Assembly: GCF_019599465.1 (NCBI RefSeq)
Contig: NZ_RKLR01000002.1
Span: 124,001-188,000 of the forward strand
Origin: Haloarcula rubra
Lineage (GTDB): Archaea; Halobacteriota; Halobacteria; Halobacteriales; Haloarculaceae
Length of the DNA stretch: 64,000 nt
Reading direction: 5' to 3'
Shown in pieces: positions 32,636 through 40,241 of the stretch. The first letter of the stretch is position 1, and each line of letters opens with the position of its first letter. The position numbers and the translations under genes are program-made. Below the pieces are notes generated by a model. The model had not been told where the DNA came from. It did no database searches and saw only the letters and a list, made by a program, of their open reading frames with translations.

Positions 32636-33154
32636 CTACGTGTCGCTCTGCTGGTCAGTGGCCGTGTCTACTGAGCGCCCACCATCGGTAGCGTATCGGG
32701 CAAGTGACTGCTGACCAGTCGGGACTTTAGCCCCAAACTCCATCTGGTGCTTGTCTTCGGCAAGTTGGTGGACGTCGGCAAGGTGCCACGCCAATATGTT
32801 CCCGCCCTCGAACTCTTCTCCACAGAGCGTACAACGGACAGGGTCGCCCGATACCGGTTCTGGTTCCCCAATCTCGTCGCGCGTAACATAGTGCCACGCG
32901 ACGTACTCCGGACTGCCTTCGGTCGCCTTCTCGACGTAGCTCCGAAGCACAGGCTGGCGACAGTAGGGGCTTCGAGTCCAGCACTCATGGTGTTCGTTCC
33001 AGCCGATGCTTTCGAGCAGACCGTGAGGGCCGCGAAAGAGGTAATCGTCGGTGTCAGTCCATGTGTTGTAGGTGTGGACACCAACGGACTCATCAACGAC
33101 ATCGAGGATACGGTCCACGGTAGACTCAGTATCGTCTGCAGACTGCTCACTCAT
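32636..33154 (-). CDS. C2H2-type zinc-finger protein
   Basis: 172 residues from ATG 33154. The zinc finger CTLCGEEFEGGNILAWHLAD then VH (C-x2-C...H-x4-H) lies near residue 107-128. The N-terminal half is rich in Trp, Tyr and His (LLESIGWNEHHECWTRSPYC) and may hold another metal site. It overlaps the RHH gene by 8 bases. Probably a DNA-binding early regulator. Confidence 0.7.
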   Translation of the reverse strand: MSEQSADDTESTVDRILDVVDESVGVHTYNTWTDTDDYLFRGPHGLLESIGWNEHHECWTRSPYCRQPVLRSYVEKATEGSPEYVAWHYVTRDEIGEPEPVSGDPVRCTLCGEEFEGGNILAWHLADVHQLAEDKHQMEFGAKVPTGQQSLARYATDGGRSVDTATDQQSDT

Positions 33155-33602
33155 CGTCGTCACCACCTGCGAGGTTGTCTTTTGGAGTGAGGGGTAGCAG
33201 GGCCACCCGGCCGTAGCTCACCGTCAAGAACGGTGTCTCGGCCAGTGGCTCAAGCACTTCCTCGCGGATGAGCTTCTTCGCTGTGTTCGGGTGCGTCTCC
33301 TGACACAGCACGCTCTTGGCCTTATCGACGGTCATCACCCGTTTCTCGTCCCCGGCGAGAGCAAGGTACGCATCAGCAAGTTCCGGGTCCTCGGGCAGCA
33401 CGTACTGAGAGCCTTCGGAGTCTGGCAGGTACTCGTCCAGTGCGTTGCGGACCACCTCGCTCTTGGCAACGTCGTGGGAGTCGACGTACTCGGCAAAACG
33501 GGCACTGAGAGTGCCCTTCAAGCGCGCTTCGGCGCGTTCTTCGCTCTTGTGCCGGTCGTTGCTCTCGGAGTCACCGGGGAGCCGACTGCCGGACCCGCTC
33601 AT
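33147..33602 (-). CDS. Ribbon-helix-helix-like DNA-binding protein with C-terminal domain
   Basis: 151 residues. The segment RLKGTLSARFAEYVDSHDVA plus KSEVVRNALDEYLPD (about 28-61) is a strand-helix-helix like RHH regulators. The C-terminal 80 residues include a winged-helix-like part (HPNTAKKLIREEVLEPLA and FLTVSYGRVALLPL). The start lies in an ATGA overlap with a 58-codon gene, and GGAGG is present 5 bases before it. Likely early-phase regulator. Confidence 0.65.
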   Translation of the reverse strand: MSGSGSRLPGDSESNDRHKSEERAEARLKGTLSARFAEYVDSHDVAKSEVVRNALDEYLPDSEGSQYVLPEDPELADAYLALAGDEKRVMTVDKAKSVLCQETHPNTAKKLIREEVLEPLAETPFLTVSYGRVALLPLTPKDNLAGGDDDE

Positions 33603-33775
33603 GGGTTCCTCCTGTCCGCAGATTGGGGGTCAGTTGCGGACACAGATGAAACAGGGGTCCGAGTACCCCGCATCCGGGTGGCGGTGAACCTCGGGTTCAT
33701 TTCGAGTGGACGGTATGGTGGCGGACACCCCCCCGCACCCCGCTCTGAGAGTGTGTAGGGTGGGGTCTCCGTCAT
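33599..33775 (-). CDS. 58-residue small protein between two regulator genes
   Basis: ATG 33775 overlaps the stop of the SWIM-type gene, and its TGA overlaps the next ATG, both as ATGA. The product is basic and Pro/Thr/Arg-rich (MTETPPYTLSERGAGGCPPP...). Double overlap and an internal GGAGG serving the next gene support it, but the composition is unusual and the alternative is a simple intergenic spacer. Confidence 0.45.
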   Translation of the reverse strand: MTETPPYTLSERGAGGCPPPYRPLEMNPRFTATRMRGTRTPVSSVSATDPQSADRRNP

Positions 33776-34326
33776 CGTCGTTCCTCCATCTTGTCTCGGG
33801 CGTCGGCCAGCAGGTTGCCGATGGTGCCGGCCGCGCGGTTGGTGTAGCGGGCGAACTCCCGAACGCCGAAGCTACCGAGGTCGCAGGACAGGAGCGCGTC
33901 AAGTTCGGCAGGAGTGAGGTAGTCGTAGGCGGTCGGGTCGTCGTCGAGGCGGAGCCATGCTGGTGGTGCTGGGTACTCTCTCCCGGTGTCGAGGTGGGCC
34001 ACGACGATGCACCCACGGACCCACTGCCACCACAGCGAGGCGACGTGAGCGCACCAGCCGTCATGGTACTTGTAGCCCGCACAGTCGCACTCAGCGACGA
34101 GCGTACGACCCTTGAGCGCCCACAGAACGCGGTGGTAGTCGTCGCCGTCGGAGAGACTGACGATACGCTCGGCGTCGTTCACGGCTCCGCCCTCGTCGCT
34201 CTCGCGCTGGGCACGCTCCCATGCTGTCGACAGCGTCCAGTCCTCGGGGAACGAGAGCGTCGACGGCCCGCCGACCATGCCGGGGAGGTCGTCGCTCGGT
34301 TGCCAGCTACGCTCGGCGCGGCTCAT
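33772..34326 (-). CDS. SWIM-type zinc-finger protein
   Basis: 184 residues from ATG 34326. The SWIM motif CDCAGYKYHDGWCAH (C-x-C-x(n)-C-x-H) lies at about residues 85-99, preceded by the typical strands RVLWALKGRTLVAE. A C-terminal helical region (TPAELDALLSCDLGSFGVRE) may be a helix-turn-helix. SWIM domains bind DNA or protein and are common in haloarchaeal mobile elements. It is translationally coupled on both sides. Confidence 0.75.
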   Translation of the reverse strand: MSRAERSWQPSDDLPGMVGGPSTLSFPEDWTLSTAWERAQRESDEGGAVNDAERIVSLSDGDDYHRVLWALKGRTLVAECDCAGYKYHDGWCAHVASLWWQWVRGCIVVAHLDTGREYPAPPAWLRLDDDPTAYDYLTPAELDALLSCDLGSFGVREFARYTNRAAGTIGNLLADARDKMEERR

Positions 34327-34460
34327 GGTCGACACACCCCCTCGTCTCGCGCGGGGCACTCTTGCTCGCGCACTTCGATGAAACAGCCGCAGAAGCGGCA
34401 CACCGGGTCCGGTAGGTCCCCCAGTGATAGCTCCGACTCGGTGGTATCTGGAAGATTCAC
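34323..34460 (-). CDS. 45-residue zinc-binding micro-protein, first gene of the right-hand operon
   Basis: GTG 34460 is preceded by GGAGGTGT about 9 bases upstream and the stop overlaps the next ATG. The core PVCRFCGCFIEVREQECPAR has four cysteines (CRFCGC, ECP) in zinc-ribbon-like spacing. Haloarchaea use many tiny CPxCG-type zinc proteins as regulators. Function unknown. It lies 65 bases inside attR. Confidence 0.6.
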   Translation of the reverse strand: MNLPDTTESELSLGDLPDPVCRFCGCFIEVREQECPARDEGVCRP

Positions 34461-34496
34461 GCCCAGACACCTCCGAACGGCCGCTTAGCTACCGGC

Positions 34497-34507
34497 TGTT
34501 TTTGTTG
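34497..34507 (+). repeat. Candidate integrase arm site, right
   Basis: TGTTTTTGTTG, identical to 17495-17505, 17 bases from the attR core. Confidence 0.4.
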
Positions 34508-34524
34508 CTTCTTTGATAAGGGGA

Positions 34525-34538
34525 TGGGATCGCCCAGA
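34525..34538. repeat. attR: 3' end of the intact tRNA-Pro
   Basis: The second copy of TGGGATCGCCCAGA. It is part of the complete tRNA gene, which integration has left functional. Confidence 0.85.
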
Positions 34539-34597
34539 TTTGAACTAGGGGCACGGGCACCCAAGGCCCGAAGGTTACCAAGCTACCCCACGATCCC
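34525..34597 (-). tRNA. tRNA-Pro(UGG)
   Basis: 73 bases on the minus strand. Acceptor arm GGGATCG pairs with CGATCCC, discriminator A. The anticodon stem CGGGC/GCCCG encloses the loop CTTGGGT with anticodon TGG. The T arm is CCTAG-TTCAAAT-CTGGG. No CCA is encoded and there is no intron. It is the integration site of the provirus. Confidence 0.95.
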
Positions 34598-34653
34598 GTA
34601 TCTCACCGTGCGCCCGTCACCGAGTAAAGGGTTTCGTTGGCCGTCGCACCGTG

Positions 34654-36540
34654 TCACGCAGGCGCAAGTCCCCAGAAGAAGGCGATGCCGAGCGTGGTCA
34701 CGACGGCGAACACCGCCTGCAGGGGCGCGCCGACTTTCAGGTAGTCGGTGAAGCGGTAGCCGCCCGGCCCGTAGACGAGGAGGTTGGTCTGGTAGCCCAC
34801 CGGCGTCATGAACGCCGTCGACGCGGCGAACGTGACCGCGAGGACGAACGCGAAGGCGTTGGCGTTCAGTTGCTGGGCGGCCTCGACGGCGACGGGAATC
34901 ATCAACACCACCGAGGCGTTGTTCGAGATGACGTTGGTCAGCACCGCCGTGACGACGTACATCAGGCCCAGCGCGACGATGCCGGGCAAGCCGGGGGCGG
35001 CGAGGACGAACAGGTCCGCCAGCAGGTCCGCGCCGCCGGTCTCCTGCAGCGCGATGCCCAGCGGGATGACGCCGGCGAGCAGGAAGATGACGTCCCACTG
35101 GACGGCGTCGTACAGTTCCTGCGGGCGGAGACAGCCGGTCAGCACCATCGCCACGGCGCCGGCCAGCGCCGAGACGACGATGTGGATGGGAGTCAGTGCG
35201 GCGACACCGACGACGGCCGCGACGATGCCGACGGCGACGGGAATCTTCGACCGGCGGAAGTCCGGCCGCTGGACCTCCTGTGCGACGATGAAGTCGCGGT
35301 TGACGTTCAGGCGCTCGATGCTGTCGGCGGTGGCCTGCACGAGGAGCGTGTCGCCGACTTTCAGGCTGACGCGGTCCATCCGCTGACGGAACAGTTCGCG
35401 CCCGCGGCGCAGGGCCAGCACCGTCGCGTCGTAGCGCTGTCGGAAGTTCGAGGACACCAGCGTCTCGCCGACGAGCGAGGACCCCGGCGCGACGACGAGT
35501 TCGACGAGGTTCTGCTGTTCGCTGGCGCTCTCCAGTTCCGCGTCGTCGACGTCGACTTCGGGGATGAGGTCCAACCCCTCGGCGTCCAGCAGGTCGACGA
35601 GCGTGTCTCGGTCGGTCCGGACCGCGAACACGTCGCCGGGCTGAATCGACTTCGGGTCCAGCGGTTCGAGGAAGACCCGGTCACCCCGGACGAGTTGGAT
35701 GACGTCGACGTCGAACTCCGTCTCCGAGAGAGCCTCCCGGACCGTCTGGCCGACGATAGGGGAGTCCTCGCGGACGACGACTTCGGTGAGGTACTCGCCC
35801 ATCTCGAACTCGTCGGTGAGGTCCTCCCGGGCCTCGATGCGACCGGGGACCAGCCACCGGCCCACGGTCATCAGGTAGACGGTGCCGACGACGGTGACGA
35901 CGACGCCCAGTTGCGTGAACTCGAACATCCCGAACGGGTGGTCGAGCAGTTCCGCGGAGAGTTGCGAGGCGAGGATGTTCGTCGAGGTGCCGATGAGCGT
36001 GAGCATCCCGCCGAACATCGAGGCATAGGAGAGCGGGAGGAGGAGTTTCGACGGCGAAATCTTGCCGTTGTGCGCGATGTCGGTCACCATCGGGAGGAGG
36101 ATGGCGACGGCGGCGGTGTTGTTGATAAAGCCGGAGATGGGGCCGACGAGGCCGACGGTCGCGCCCAGCTGGCGCGTCTCGCTGTCGCCGGTCAGCGCGG
36201 CGAGTTTCGACCCGAGGATCTGGACGATGCCCGTCCGCTGGACGCCGTCCGAGAGGATGAACATCGCCAGCACGGTGATAGTCGCCGTCGAGGCGAAGCC
36301 CGAGAGCCCCTGTGTCAGGGGCGAGACATCGTCGCCCGGTCGGTGGAGCACGTACAGCGGGTCGGCCAGCAGGCCGGCGTCGACGAGCGTCACCGTGACG
36401 GGTTCGGCCAGCATCAGCGCGACCATCACGGCGATGGCCGTCACGTCTACCGGCACCGCCTCCGTCGCGAACAGCGCGAGGGCGACGAGTATCAGCGCGA
36501 ACACGAACGCCATGGCGGGCGTGACCGGGGGCAACGACAC
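34654..36540 (-). CDS. SLC13/DASS-family transporter with two TrkA-C domains
   Basis: 628 residues with a GTG at 36540 (an ATG 9 codons later is possible). About ten membrane segments in two halves carry the family motifs FINNTAAVAILLPM and VISNNASVVLMIPV. The midpoint has GTSTNILAS and the second half FMTPVGYQTNLLVYGPG. Between the halves are two RCK_C/TrkA-C domains (about 240-320 and 335-415; DVFAVRTDRDTLVDLL and DTLLVQATADSIERL). Members move anions such as sulfate, phosphate or dicarboxylates with sodium, and the soluble domains sense a ligand. The substrate cannot be assigned. Confidence 0.88.
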   Translation of the reverse strand: MSLPPVTPAMAFVFALILVALALFATEAVPVDVTAIAVMVALMLAEPVTVTLVDAGLLADPLYVLHRPGDDVSPLTQGLSGFASTATITVLAMFILSDGVQRTGIVQILGSKLAALTGDSETRQLGATVGLVGPISGFINNTAAVAILLPMVTDIAHNGKISPSKLLLPLSYASMFGGMLTLIGTSTNILASQLSAELLDHPFGMFEFTQLGVVVTVVGTVYLMTVGRWLVPGRIEAREDLTDEFEMGEYLTEVVVREDSPIVGQTVREALSETEFDVDVIQLVRGDRVFLEPLDPKSIQPGDVFAVRTDRDTLVDLLDAEGLDLIPEVDVDDAELESASEQQNLVELVVAPGSSLVGETLVSSNFRQRYDATVLALRRGRELFRQRMDRVSLKVGDTLLVQATADSIERLNVNRDFIVAQEVQRPDFRRSKIPVAVGIVAAVVGVAALTPIHIVVSALAGAVAMVLTGCLRPQELYDAVQWDVIFLLAGVIPLGIALQETGGADLLADLFVLAAPGLPGIVALGLMYVVTAVLTNVISNNASVVLMIPVAVEAAQQLNANAFAFVLAVTFAASTAFMTPVGYQTNLLVYGPGGYRFTDYLKVGAPLQAVFAVVTTLGIAFFWGLAPA

Positions 36541-36582
36541 ATCGGTGAGTAGACCGGGGTTGCCAAAAGATTGCGGATTACG

Positions 36583-37932
36583 TCAGCCGTCCCGCCCGAG
36601 GTCAGACAACAGGGCCTCGTAGCTCCGGGCGAACACCGGCACCGTCCGGAGAGAGTTGGCCGCCACCTGAAACACCGGGACAGCGAGGGGACCGTCGGTG
36701 CCCTCGACGACTACGACGGCCTCGTGGTCGGTGTCGGCAGACCACTCGCCGTCGAGTGCTCGGACCAGCACCTCGCCGAAGTAGCTCCCGAGTTCGGTGG
36801 TGACGCTGGTGAACGCGCGGTCGTCGAAGGTGGCCTCGCTCCCGAACGTCGCGTCCGAGAAGCGGTCGTCGTCCCACTCGGCCCCGACGAGGTCGTCGAG
36901 GCGGGCGAGCGACGCCGGCGTGAAGTCGAGGACGTGTTCGGTCCAGAAGTCGGTGAACTCCGTCGCCGTCGCGGCGTACTCGGCCCGGAGGCCGTCGCCC
37001 GCCGTGGGGTCCGTCTCCGTGGCCGGACCCGTATCGCCAGTCGTCGAGGGGGGTTCGCCGACCCCGACGGTCGGATCGGGGGCGGTCGGCGTGTCCGTCT
37101 CGACGTCGTCGTCGGTGTCGGAATCGGGCGCACCAGAACCGAGCAGGTCGACGTCCGACTGCTCGGCCTCGGCCGCGTCGGTCGCTCGCGCCGCGTCTGT
37201 TTCGGGGTCGCTATCGGCCGGCAGGTCGGGTGTCGTCGCCGTGTCGCGCTCTGTCTCGGCGTCCGACGGGACTGTCTCCGTGGTCGTCGCCGGGTCGTCG
37301 GCGTGTCCGTCTGCCGCGTCGGCTACCGGCGGTTGCTCGGCCCCGTCCTCGGCCGAGGGCGGGGTCTCGTCGTCGGTTTCGACCGCGTCCATCGTCGGGA
37401 ACACTTCATCGGCCACCGTCTCGTCGTCGACGGTCGTCGAATCGGCCTCGTCCGACCCGCTCTCGTCGCCGAGTTCGAGTTCGGCCTCCAACCGCTCGGC
37501 GACGGCGGCGAACACCGGGTCGCCGGCCACCGACCGGGCGGCCACCTCGAAGACGTCGACGGTCACGTCGTCGTCCCGGCCGGCGACGGTGACGCCCCAC
37601 CCGTCGTCGGCCGTCCACTCGCCGTCGTAGGTCCGGACCAGCACCTCGCCGAGGTAGCTCCCGAACTGGACGGTTTTCGGGGAGTAGGCGGTCCCGTCGG
37701 ACGGCCTGCGCTCGGTCCAGTCGTCCTTGGCCGCGATGGCCTCGTCGAGCCGTTCGAGCGAGGCCACCGAGAAGTCGAGCGGGTCGCCGTCGCTGGCGGC
37801 GTTCTCGGCACGGTCACGAAACGCGTCGGGACCGAGTGCGGTGACGTCGACCATGTTCGGTCGCGCCTCGGTCTCGTCCGACCCGTCGTCGCCCCCGCCG
37901 ACGGCACGGCGGATGCTGTCGAACAGCCCCAT
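36583..37932 (-). CDS. Haloarchaeal protein with an internal domain duplication and acidic linker
   Basis: 449 residues from ATG 37932 (MGLFDSIRRAVGGG). Two copies of one domain, at about 30-140 and 335-449, share the motif FGSYLGEVLVRTYDGEW / LGSYFGEVLVRALDGEW and a preceding LDFSVASLERLDEAI / LDFTPASLARLDDLV. They are joined by a very acidic low-complexity linker of about 190 residues. The domain is unknown to me by function. The MGLFDSI start resembles small membrane- or filament-associated proteins. It lies 39 bases after the helicase gene. Confidence 0.7.
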   Translation of the reverse strand: MGLFDSIRRAVGGGDDGSDETEARPNMVDVTALGPDAFRDRAENAASDGDPLDFSVASLERLDEAIAAKDDWTERRPSDGTAYSPKTVQFGSYLGEVLVRTYDGEWTADDGWGVTVAGRDDDVTVDVFEVAARSVAGDPVFAAVAERLEAELELGDESGSDEADSTTVDDETVADEVFPTMDAVETDDETPPSAEDGAEQPPVADAADGHADDPATTTETVPSDAETERDTATTPDLPADSDPETDAARATDAAEAEQSDVDLLGSGAPDSDTDDDVETDTPTAPDPTVGVGEPPSTTGDTGPATETDPTAGDGLRAEYAATATEFTDFWTEHVLDFTPASLARLDDLVGAEWDDDRFSDATFGSEATFDDRAFTSVTTELGSYFGEVLVRALDGEWSADTDHEAVVVVEGTDGPLAVPVFQVAANSLRTVPVFARSYEALLSDLGRDG

Positions 37933-37971
37933 GGCCACCGCAAGACGGGCTATCTACAAGAAGGTACGCCC

Positions 37972-40050
37972 CTACTGCTCCTCGCGCAGTTCCATCTCGG
38001 CGACGATGTCGTAGGGGTCCAGCCCCTTCCGGATGCCGTCGAGCAACTGGAACGCCTCGTCGGGCGCGAGGAAGTGCCGGGTGACCGCGCGCCCCAACGG
38101 CGTCGGCGAGAGGCCGTCGATGAACTCGTACTCCAGTAGTTTCCCGAGCGCGTGTTTCGTCGGCACCTCGCCGACCATCCGGTCGTTGAGCCGTTTGGCC
38201 TGCGTGCCGGCGACGGTGACGTTCGCCAGCGTCTCCTCGACGGCGGCGCCCTCGTCGTAGCGGGTGATGACCGGTTCCATCTCCCCCTTCAGTAGCTTGA
38301 ACGCCACCTCGTCCTCGGTCATCTCCATGCTGTTGTGGTACGAGCAGTCGGGTTCGACGAGGAGGTAGACGGTCCCCTTGTCGTGGTAGTCGGGCCGCCC
38401 CGCACGGCCGAGCATCTGCTCGAACTCCTGGACAGTGAGCCACTCGATACCCATCGCCAGCGAGTCGAAGACGACCTGCGAGGCCGGGAAGTCCACCCCC
38501 GCGGCCAGCGCGGCCGTCGTGACGACGGCGGCCAACTCCTGGTCGGCGAACTGTTTCTCGACCTGCTGGCGCTTGCGGTTGTCCAGCCCGGCGTGGTAGG
38601 GCGCGGAACTGTACTCCAGTTTGCGCGAAATCTGGTGACAGCGCCGTCGGGAGTTGGTGAATATGATGGTCTGGCCGCGGTACCCCTTGCTCGACTTCGT
38701 GTCGAACGCCCGCTTGACCAGTTTGTTCTCCGTGTCTATCTTCTCGCGGCCGTCGGCGAAGGTGACGTGGCGTTCGATGGGCACCGGGCGCTCCTCGAAC
38801 TCGATGAGTTGGGCCCCCAACTTCTCGGCCAGTTCGCCGGGGTTGCCCACCGTCGCCGAGAGGTATATCCACTGGGTGTCCCCGTCTGCTTGCTCCCCAC
38901 CGCCGCGGTCGTGGCGAGCGGCCTCGGTCGTCCCGCGCTCGCAGTAGTACTTCAGCCGCGAGACGAGGCCGTCGAGGCGGTGGCCTCGCTCGTCCTCCCC
39001 GAGCGTGTGCACCTCGTCGATGACGACGGTGCCCACGGAGCCGAGGTCCTTGCCCGTCCGCAGGGCGTGGTCGATACCCTCGTAGGTACCGACGATGACG
39101 TCGGCCTCGGGGTCGAACCGGCCGCCCTCGTCGGCGATGCGACTCGCGCCCACGCGCAGGGAGACGTCGACCATGTCCCCGTAGCGCTCCTTGAACGACT
39201 CGTACTTCTGGTTGGCCAGCGCGACCAGCGGGACCAGGAACAGCATCGTCCCCTTGCCGTTGAGGACGCGGTCCAGTCCGGCGAGTTCGCCGACCAGCGT
39301 CTTCCCCGTCGCCGTCGCGGAGACGACCAGTTGGTCCTGCCCGTCCATCGCGCCGTGGTCGACGGCGAGACTCTGGACCGGCAGCAGCGTGTCGAACCGG
39401 GACTCGACGTGCTGTTGGATACCCGGGTGGAGGTTCAGCGTCTCCGTCGACACGAGGTCGATGTCGTCGACGGTCGCCGATATCTCGTCGAACTTCGTCA
39501 GGTCCGGGTCCAGTTGGCCCGACAGGAGGTTCGTGATGCGGTCCAGGTCCTGCACCTCCAGCAGGAGCTCCTCGAGTCGTTTCCGGGCGTCGCCGGTGAT
39601 GTCCCCCTCGAACGCGAGTTCCCGGTCGAGTTCCTCGCGGGCGCAGTCGGGACAGATGCTCTCCCCGTCGGCCTCGATGGCCGTCTCGCTCGTGATGGGC
39701 GAGTACCGGCCGGCAGACGAGCAGTACCGACAGGTCCGGACCACCTTCGCCTCGAGCTGGTAGCCGTCGAGCATCTCGCGGATGCGCTCGCGGGCCAGCG
39801 GCGACGTCTGCTCGGAGATGCGGATACGCGTGGCTCGGCGCGCCAGTTCGACGAACTGGTCGGGCGCGCGCAAGTCCTCGCCGGAGCCGTCCTTGATGCG
39901 GAGGCGGCGGGGTCGCGGCCCCGCGTCCGTCTCCTTCAGTTCGAGGACGCCGTGGAACAGGCGCCCGCCGTCGCGCTGGGCGACCACCCGGACGTCCTCG
40001 CCGTGCTCGTGGAGGAACAGCGTATCCACCTTCGCGGCCTGCTGCGACAC
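37972..40050 (-). CDS. Superfamily 2 DEVH-box helicase with zinc knuckle
   Basis: 692 residues, GTG start at 40050. The N-terminal 190 residues hold a zinc-binding CRYC...CPDC pair (about 110-140). The SF2 core has a Q-motif-like LLPVQSLAV, Walker A SATATGKT, DEVH in TVVIDEVHTLG, SAT (YLSATVG), FTNSRRRCHQ, VTTAALAAGVDFP and motif VI QMLGRAGRPDY. The C-terminal part is Hel308/Ski2-like winged helix. It probably acts in DNA repair or RNA processing. It is related to, but distinct from, Hel308. Confidence 0.87.
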   Translation of the reverse strand: MSQQAAKVDTLFLHEHGEDVRVVAQRDGGRLFHGVLELKETDAGPRPRRLRIKDGSGEDLRAPDQFVELARRATRIRISEQTSPLARERIREMLDGYQLEAKVVRTCRYCSSAGRYSPITSETAIEADGESICPDCAREELDRELAFEGDITGDARKRLEELLLEVQDLDRITNLLSGQLDPDLTKFDEISATVDDIDLVSTETLNLHPGIQQHVESRFDTLLPVQSLAVDHGAMDGQDQLVVSATATGKTLVGELAGLDRVLNGKGTMLFLVPLVALANQKYESFKERYGDMVDVSLRVGASRIADEGGRFDPEADVIVGTYEGIDHALRTGKDLGSVGTVVIDEVHTLGEDERGHRLDGLVSRLKYYCERGTTEAARHDRGGGEQADGDTQWIYLSATVGNPGELAEKLGAQLIEFEERPVPIERHVTFADGREKIDTENKLVKRAFDTKSSKGYRGQTIIFTNSRRRCHQISRKLEYSSAPYHAGLDNRKRQQVEKQFADQELAAVVTTAALAAGVDFPASQVVFDSLAMGIEWLTVQEFEQMLGRAGRPDYHDKGTVYLLVEPDCSYHNSMEMTEDEVAFKLLKGEMEPVITRYDEGAAVEETLANVTVAGTQAKRLNDRMVGEVPTKHALGKLLEYEFIDGLSPTPLGRAVTRHFLAPDEAFQLLDGIRKGLDPYDIVAEMELREEQ

Positions 40051-40210
40051 GCCTGTACGTACGACGTGGCACCTACTTCAGTCACTCGCACTGGCTCGGC
40101 GAACGCACCACCGGTAGTGGCTGTCGAGAAGACGGTGCAGAACGGTCAGAAAGCGGCCGGGATGCAGTGGTTGTGACGGCCGGTACTCCACCGATTGCTG
40201 GCCACAGGGC

Positions 40211-40218
40211 GTTTAAGT
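40211..40218 (+). promoter_or_regulatory. TATA element of the site-2 protease gene
   Basis: GTTTAAGT lies about 27 bases before the ATG at 40242, predicting a leaderless transcript. Confidence 0.5.
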
Positions 40219-40241
40219 CGGTCGGCCGACAACAGTATCAC

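Larger units (their letters stand above)
17443..34538. mobile_element. Integrated provirus of the SH1/SNJ1 (sphaerolipovirus-like) type in tRNA-Pro
   Basis: The element is bounded by 14-bp direct repeats (TGGGATCGCCCAGA) that equal the 3' end of tRNA-Pro. The complete tRNA is kept at the right end. It carries an integrase at the left end, early regulators, a packaging ATPase and a block of structural-type genes with two capsid-like proteins. It also has a spike-like protein and a second SNJ2-type integrase. Length from the first base of one repeat to the first base of the other is 17,082 bp, close to the roughly 16-kb genome of SNJ1 as I recall it. All expected structural frames are open, so the provirus may be functional. 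Confidence 0.85.

Noticed and set aside
34651-36552. 633-codon plus-strand frame rich in Asp, Glu and His
   Set aside because: Exact reverse of the SLC13 transporter. Repeated DD and RR patterns arise from its hydrophobic codons.
38335-40176. 613-codon plus-strand frame
   Set aside because: Antisense to the helicase, which shows all SF2 motifs.
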